Shown: positions 60,891-64,000 of the stretch, piece after piece
Layout of the letters: each line of letters opens with the position of its first letter
Position numbering within the stretch: the first letter of the stretch is position 1
DNA from: Actinomadura spongiicola
GTDB taxonomy: Bacteria > Actinomycetota > Actinomycetes > Streptosporangiales > Streptosporangiaceae
Reading direction: 5' to 3'
Length of the DNA stretch: 64,000 nucleotides
NCBI RefSeq assembly: GCF_003432485.1
Contig: NZ_QVNQ01000015.1
Location: forward strand, 58,841-122,840
The notes under the pieces: model-generated
The model's input: only the letters and a program-made list of their open reading frames with translations
Told to the model about the DNA's origin: nothing
Database searches by the model: none
Position numbers and translations under genes: made by a program

Positions 60891-61331
60891 CTACCGGATC
60901 GAGGCGATCAGTCCCCGCGGGTCTTCGACGATCTCGATGGTGGCCTGGTCGACGAGAAAGTACTGGCCACCGTCCTCGCGGGGGTTGGTGTACGCGGCGG
61001 TCGCCACCAGCCGGTGGAAGTCCGCGACCACCGCGATCGGGTAGCCCTGGTCGAAGATCTCGCCGTGTTCGGCGGTCGCGACCGTTCCGCCCTCGTACCA
61101 GGTGATGAAGTACAGCGCCGGCGCGATGTTGAAGACGCGCAGCGTCGGCTCGGTCTGCTGCACACCGACGAAGTCGCCGGCCACGCCGCTCCACACCATG
61201 GTCGTCTCGTCCGCGTAGTGCTGCTGTAGCACGTTGCCGGATCCGTAGTGGAAGTTCGCGCGTACGCCGACGAGGTCGCCGCTGACGGGATGAGTGTCAG
61301 GCACGGGGAAGAAACGCATGTCGAGTGTCAT
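60891..61331 (-). CDS. Possible MoaF-like (lipocalin-fold) protein
   Basis: The product has 146 residues behind an ideal AAGGAGGTGA site at ATG 61331. It is strand-rich with many aromatics: VRANFHYGSGNVLQQHYADE, YFITWYEGGTVATAEHGEIF, and QYFLVDQATIEIVEDP. This suggests a small barrel like the MoaF/lipocalin group, but I have no invariant motif to prove it. No signal peptide. The strong ribosome site suggests high expression. Confidence 0.6.
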   Translation of the reverse strand: MTLDMRFFPVPDTHPVSGDLVGVRANFHYGSGNVLQQHYADETTMVWSGVAGDFVGVQQTEPTLRVFNIAPALYFITWYEGGTVATAEHGEIFDQGYPIAVVADFHRLVATAAYTNPREDGGQYFLVDQATIEIVEDPRGLIASIR

Positions 61332-61613
61332 GCGGGTCACCTCCTTGGTTCCGGGTCGGGTGACGGAACCGCGGCCGACGCGGGCGGCCCGGCGTCGGGC
61401 CCACGCGACACCCATTTCGTTTGAGACCAAACAATAGCCGATCGGGCCGTCGCCCGATCCCGGACGGGCCACCGGGCGCCCACCACTCCGGGGAAGTTCA
61501 CCCGCGAGAAGGAAACCGGTCAGCGAACACGGGATGCCGGATCGTGACCGCAAGCTGCCGTCAACCCGCTCAAACGTGATCCAGAGGTGATCAGGCTCAT
61601 TAGGATGTAGTAC

Positions 61614-62468
61614 GTGCCACCGCACCGACCCGATGGGGGCTTTCCCGTGCCGGACACAGCAGACAGTGAACCGCGTTCGGCGGATCTGAAGACCAATGTG
61701 GCCCATTCGGCCCGGGTCTACGACTACCTGCTGGGCGGGAAGGACAACTACGCCGCCGACCGGGAGGCCGCCGAAGAGGTCGTCAAGATCGCGCCGTACA
61801 TGCCGACGTCCGTGCGGGCCAGCCGCAACTTCATGGTCCGGGTGGCGCGCCATCTCGCCGACGAGTGCGGTGTGCGCCAGTTCCTCGACGTCGGGACCGG
61901 CCTGCCGACGTCGCCGAACCTGCACGAGGTCGTCCAGGGGGTCGAGCCCACCTCCCGGGTCGTGTACGTCGACAACGACCCGATCGTGCTCGTCCACGCC
62001 CGCGCGCTGCTCACCAGCACCCCGGAGGGGAGCTCCCGCTACATCCAGGCCGACCTGGCCGACCCCGAGGCGATCATGAACGCCCCGGAGGTGCGGGAGA
62101 GCTTCGACATGACCCGGCCGGTGGCGCTGTGCCTGCTCACGGTCATCCACTTCGTCCAGGACGACGACGAGGCCCGCCGCATCGTCCGGCGGCTGATGGA
62201 GCCGCTGCCCTCGGGCAGCTACCTCGCCCTCTCCACGATCAACATCGAGAGCGCCGCTGGACCGGTCCGAGCCGCCGTCGCCAAGCACAACGAGCACGGG
62301 ATCCGGTCGAAGGGGCGCACGACGGCGCAGATCACCGGGTTCTTCGACGGCCTGGAGTTGACCGATCCCGGGGTGGTGCCCGTCCACCACTGGCGCCCGG
62401 ACGACGAGGCCAAGAAGATCGACGACACCCAGGTCTCCATCTACGGCGGTCTGGCCCGCAAGCCCTAG
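61614..62468 (+). CDS. S-adenosylmethionine-dependent methyltransferase (DUF574)
   Basis: The product has 284 residues if translation starts at GTG 61614; GTG 61647, after GGGGG, is an alternative. TAGGAT at about 61,600 looks like a -10 box, which would make the first start leaderless. Conserved family text: NVAHSARVYDYLLGGKDNYA, RASRNFMVRVARHLADECGV, RQFLDVGTGLPTSPNLHEV, and VVYVDNDPIVLVHARALL. These are the SAM-binding features of this actinomycete family; the substrate is unknown. It is convergent with the next methyltransferase and shares the CTAG stop. Confidence 0.88.
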   Translation: MPPHRPDGGFPVPDTADSEPRSADLKTNVAHSARVYDYLLGGKDNYAADREAAEEVVKIAPYMPTSVRASRNFMVRVARHLADECGVRQFLDVGTGLPTSPNLHEVVQGVEPTSRVVYVDNDPIVLVHARALLTSTPEGSSRYIQADLADPEAIMNAPEVRESFDMTRPVALCLLTVIHFVQDDDEARRIVRRLMEPLPSGSYLALSTINIESAAGPVRAAVAKHNEHGIRSKGRTTAQITGFFDGLELTDPGVVPVHHWRPDDEAKKIDDTQVSIYGGLARKP

Positions 62469-63043
62469 CGGCGGGCCGCGAACGCCGTCAGGTCGGACAG
62501 TTCGTGCCGCGTGACGTCGGAGAAGCGGCGGCGTAGCCCGTCCTCGATGCGGCGGAGCTGGTCGTCGGGGAGCCGGAAGCGCCGCGTGCCCCGCTGCGGC
62601 CGTCCGCCGCCGTGCCACGCGATCACGACCCGGCCGCCGGGACGGGTGACGCGGCACAACTCGTCCAGGCCGGCGTCCAGGGCCGGCCACAGTCCCACCG
62701 TGTTGACGGTGACGACGCGGTCGAACTCGGCGTCGCCGAATCCCGTGTCGTCGGCGGTTCCGAGGCGGAGGTCCGCGTCCGGCGCCTGTTTGCGGGCCAT
62801 GTCGCGCATTTCGGGCGACGGGTCGACACCGCTCACCCGTCCCGCCGTCCGGGTGAGGCGCCGGATCATGCCGCCCGGCCCGTACCCGATCTCCAGGACC
62901 GCCTGCCCCGGCCTGACGTCGAGCAGTTCGGCGACCTCGTCCTGCCGGTTCATCCGCAGCATGAGTCGTCCGGCGATGCGCCCGCGCAACCCGCGCGGCA
63001 CGGCGAACGGGGAACGGGTGCCCCGCTCGGACGTCCACGGCAT
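62465..63043 (-). CDS. Class I SAM-dependent methyltransferase
   Basis: The product has 192 residues from ATG 63043 (GTG 63052 is also possible). The Rossmann motif is clear: AVLEIGYGPGGMIRRLTRT, then VSGVDPSPEMRDMARKQ and a post-I LGTADDTGF. It probably methylates a small molecule or lipid. It is divergent from the FkbM gene. The stop shares CTAG with the convergent DUF574 gene. Confidence 0.85.
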   Translation of the reverse strand: MPWTSERGTRSPFAVPRGLRGRIAGRLMLRMNRQDEVAELLDVRPGQAVLEIGYGPGGMIRRLTRTAGRVSGVDPSPEMRDMARKQAPDADLRLGTADDTGFGDAEFDRVVTVNTVGLWPALDAGLDELCRVTRPGGRVVIAWHGGGRPQRGTRRFRLPDDQLRRIEDGLRRRFSDVTRHELSDLTAFAARR

Positions 63044-63127
63044 GGTCTTCACACCGGGGACGTTCCCCACGGTGACACGGGAAACGAGGTGACACGGGAA
63101 ATCCGGGTGGCGCGGTAATGTCGGCGG

Positions 63128-63877
63128 ATGCTGCTGCGCGCCTACGGGATCGCCCGGTCGCTCGCCATGTACTACGGCGTTCCGGGCAAGCACCGGCGCG
63201 CGACGCGCCTCTACGGCGAGTTCCTCAAGCCGGGGGACGTCGCGTTCGACGTCGGCGCCCATGTGGGCGGACGGGTGCGCGTGTGGCGCGGGCTCGGCGC
63301 GAGGGTGGTCGCCGTGGAGCCGCAGCCCGACTGCCTGCGCGTCCTGCGCCTCTTCTACGGTCGTGACGACGAGGTCACGATCGTGCCGGGCGCGGTGGGG
63401 GCGCGTCCGGGCCAGGCGCGGCTGGCGCTGTCGTCGGCGACGCCGACGGTCTCGTCGATGTCGCCCGGCTGGATCGAGTCGGTCACGACGGACCGCAGTT
63501 TCGCCCGGGTCCGGTGGGACCGCGCCGTCGACGTGGACGTCACGACGCTGGACGACCTCATCGCGGTCCATGGTGTCCCGGCGTTCTGCAAGATCGACGT
63601 CGAGGGTTTCGAGTCGGACGTCCTGGCCGGGTTGACGCGCGCCGTGCCCGCGCTGTCGTTCGAGTACGTCCCGTCCGCGCACGAGGCGAGCCTGGAGTCG
63701 TTGCGTCTCGTGGAGCGGCTCGGCGCCTCGGCCGGGGGCTACGTCTACAACTACTCGCCCATCGAGACGATGCGGTTCGCCGGCGAGCGCTGGCTCGACG
63801 CCGCCGCCCTGGAGCGGGGCCTCGAACGCATCCGTCCCCACGGTCGCTCCGGCGACGTCTACGCCCGCCTCCGCTAG
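63128..63877 (+). CDS. FkbM-family methyltransferase
   Basis: The product has 249 residues. Motifs: DVAFDVGAHVGGRVRVWRGL (SAM site), VVAVEPQPDCLRVLRLFY, and CKIDVEGFESDVLAGLTRAV, characteristic of FkbM O-methyltransferases for sugars and polyketides. ATG 63128; no clear operon partner on the same strand. The IS982 element begins 60 bp downstream. Confidence 0.9.
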   Translation: MLLRAYGIARSLAMYYGVPGKHRRATRLYGEFLKPGDVAFDVGAHVGGRVRVWRGLGARVVAVEPQPDCLRVLRLFYGRDDEVTIVPGAVGARPGQARLALSSATPTVSSMSPGWIESVTTDRSFARVRWDRAVDVDVTTLDDLIAVHGVPAFCKIDVEGFESDVLAGLTRAVPALSFEYVPSAHEASLESLRLVERLGASAGGYVYNYSPIETMRFAGERWLDAAALERGLERIRPHGRSGDVYARLR

Positions 63878-63939
63878 ATCGTTGATGGGGGTTTGCTGAT
63901 CCGGCGGCGGGCATGGCGAAGGGCGCCCATGATCGGTGT

Positions 63940-64000
63940 GTGAAGACAAACCTGGACGCCCTTCTGACCGCACTCTATGTCCATCTGGACGACCATGTCC
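63940..64000 (+). mobile_element. IS982-type transposase, 5' end only
   Basis: From GTG 63940 the frame reads VKTNLDALLTALYVHLDDHV and runs off the window. This is the usual start of IS982-like transposases in Actinomadura and related genera. The remaining gene lies outside the window. No terminal inverted repeat can be paired without the right end. Confidence 0.75.

Overview
The window is high-GC DNA with many GTG/TTG starts, 4-nt start/stop overlaps and GGAGG-type ribosome binding sites. Its gene content is actinomycete: a streptogrisin-like protease, a lysine-tailed HU protein, an ANTAR-PAS-SpoIIE phosphatase, MmyB-type XRE regulators, a DUF574 methyltransferase, a c-di-AMP (ydaO) riboswitch before a wall hydrolase, and IS982/IS701-like elements. 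A mycelial Streptosporangiales member close to Actinomadura is my best guess. That is inference; no rRNA gene is present to settle it.

Left part, 1-20,000. A gene pair encodes a protein of unknown function (cut by the window edge) and an SF1 helicase. Next come a zinc-ribbon protein, a hotdog-fold protein, a zinc-knuckle/coiled-coil protein and the large DEAH helicase HrpA. An MmyB-type regulator, an SDR and an aldo/keto reductase form a likely redox operon. A GT2-TagF fusion and a GT4 glycosyltransferase look like a wall-polymer locus. A CHAP amidase lies under a c-di-AMP riboswitch, and an ANTAR/PAS/PP2C phosphatase follows.

Accessory region, about 20,144-31,190. It starts at tRNA-Pro(GGG), next to a frameshifted, truncated tyrosine integrase. 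Then come five very small genes overlapping head to tail, divergent from an XRE regulator with a TPR-like C-terminus that is followed by a GNAT acetyltransferase. Beyond these are a frameshifted SDR facing an HxlR regulator, a TetR gene with a macrolide-type glycosyltransferase, a second TetR gene with a 4-TM protein and twin operators, and stretches of decayed DNA. I read this as an old integrated element plus later insertions.

Middle, 31,190-43,100. Genes here are a secreted chymotrypsin-like protease, a DUF72 protein, a CBS-BON protein, lysine-tailed HU, a carboxylesterase, a YjbR protein, a decayed IS transposase, a secreted beta-propeller-like protein, a DUF559-like protein, two hypothetical genes, and a VOC/TetR pair. 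The junction between a hypothetical gene and the VOC gene has been tandemly duplicated three times.

Right part, 43,100-64,000. A B12 riboswitch precedes btuF-btuC-btuD-cbiZ (cobamide uptake and remodelling). A second zinc-knuckle/coiled-coil paralogue follows, then an acyl-CoA ligase lacking its C-terminal domain, and a two-component system facing a DUF2079 membrane protein. A TetR gene lies divergent from a four-gene leucine/branched-acyl catabolic operon (acyl-CoA carboxylase beta and alpha, HMG-CoA lyase, acyl-CoA dehydrogenase). The window closes with a DUF6461 protein carrying a 12-bp minisatellite, a possible lipocalin-like protein, three methyltransferase genes and the first codons of an IS982-type transposase.

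The best candidates for something undescribed are the five-gene small-protein operon (21,165-22,644) and the family of two zinc-knuckle/coiled-coil proteins (3,661-5,151 and 46,900-48,072).
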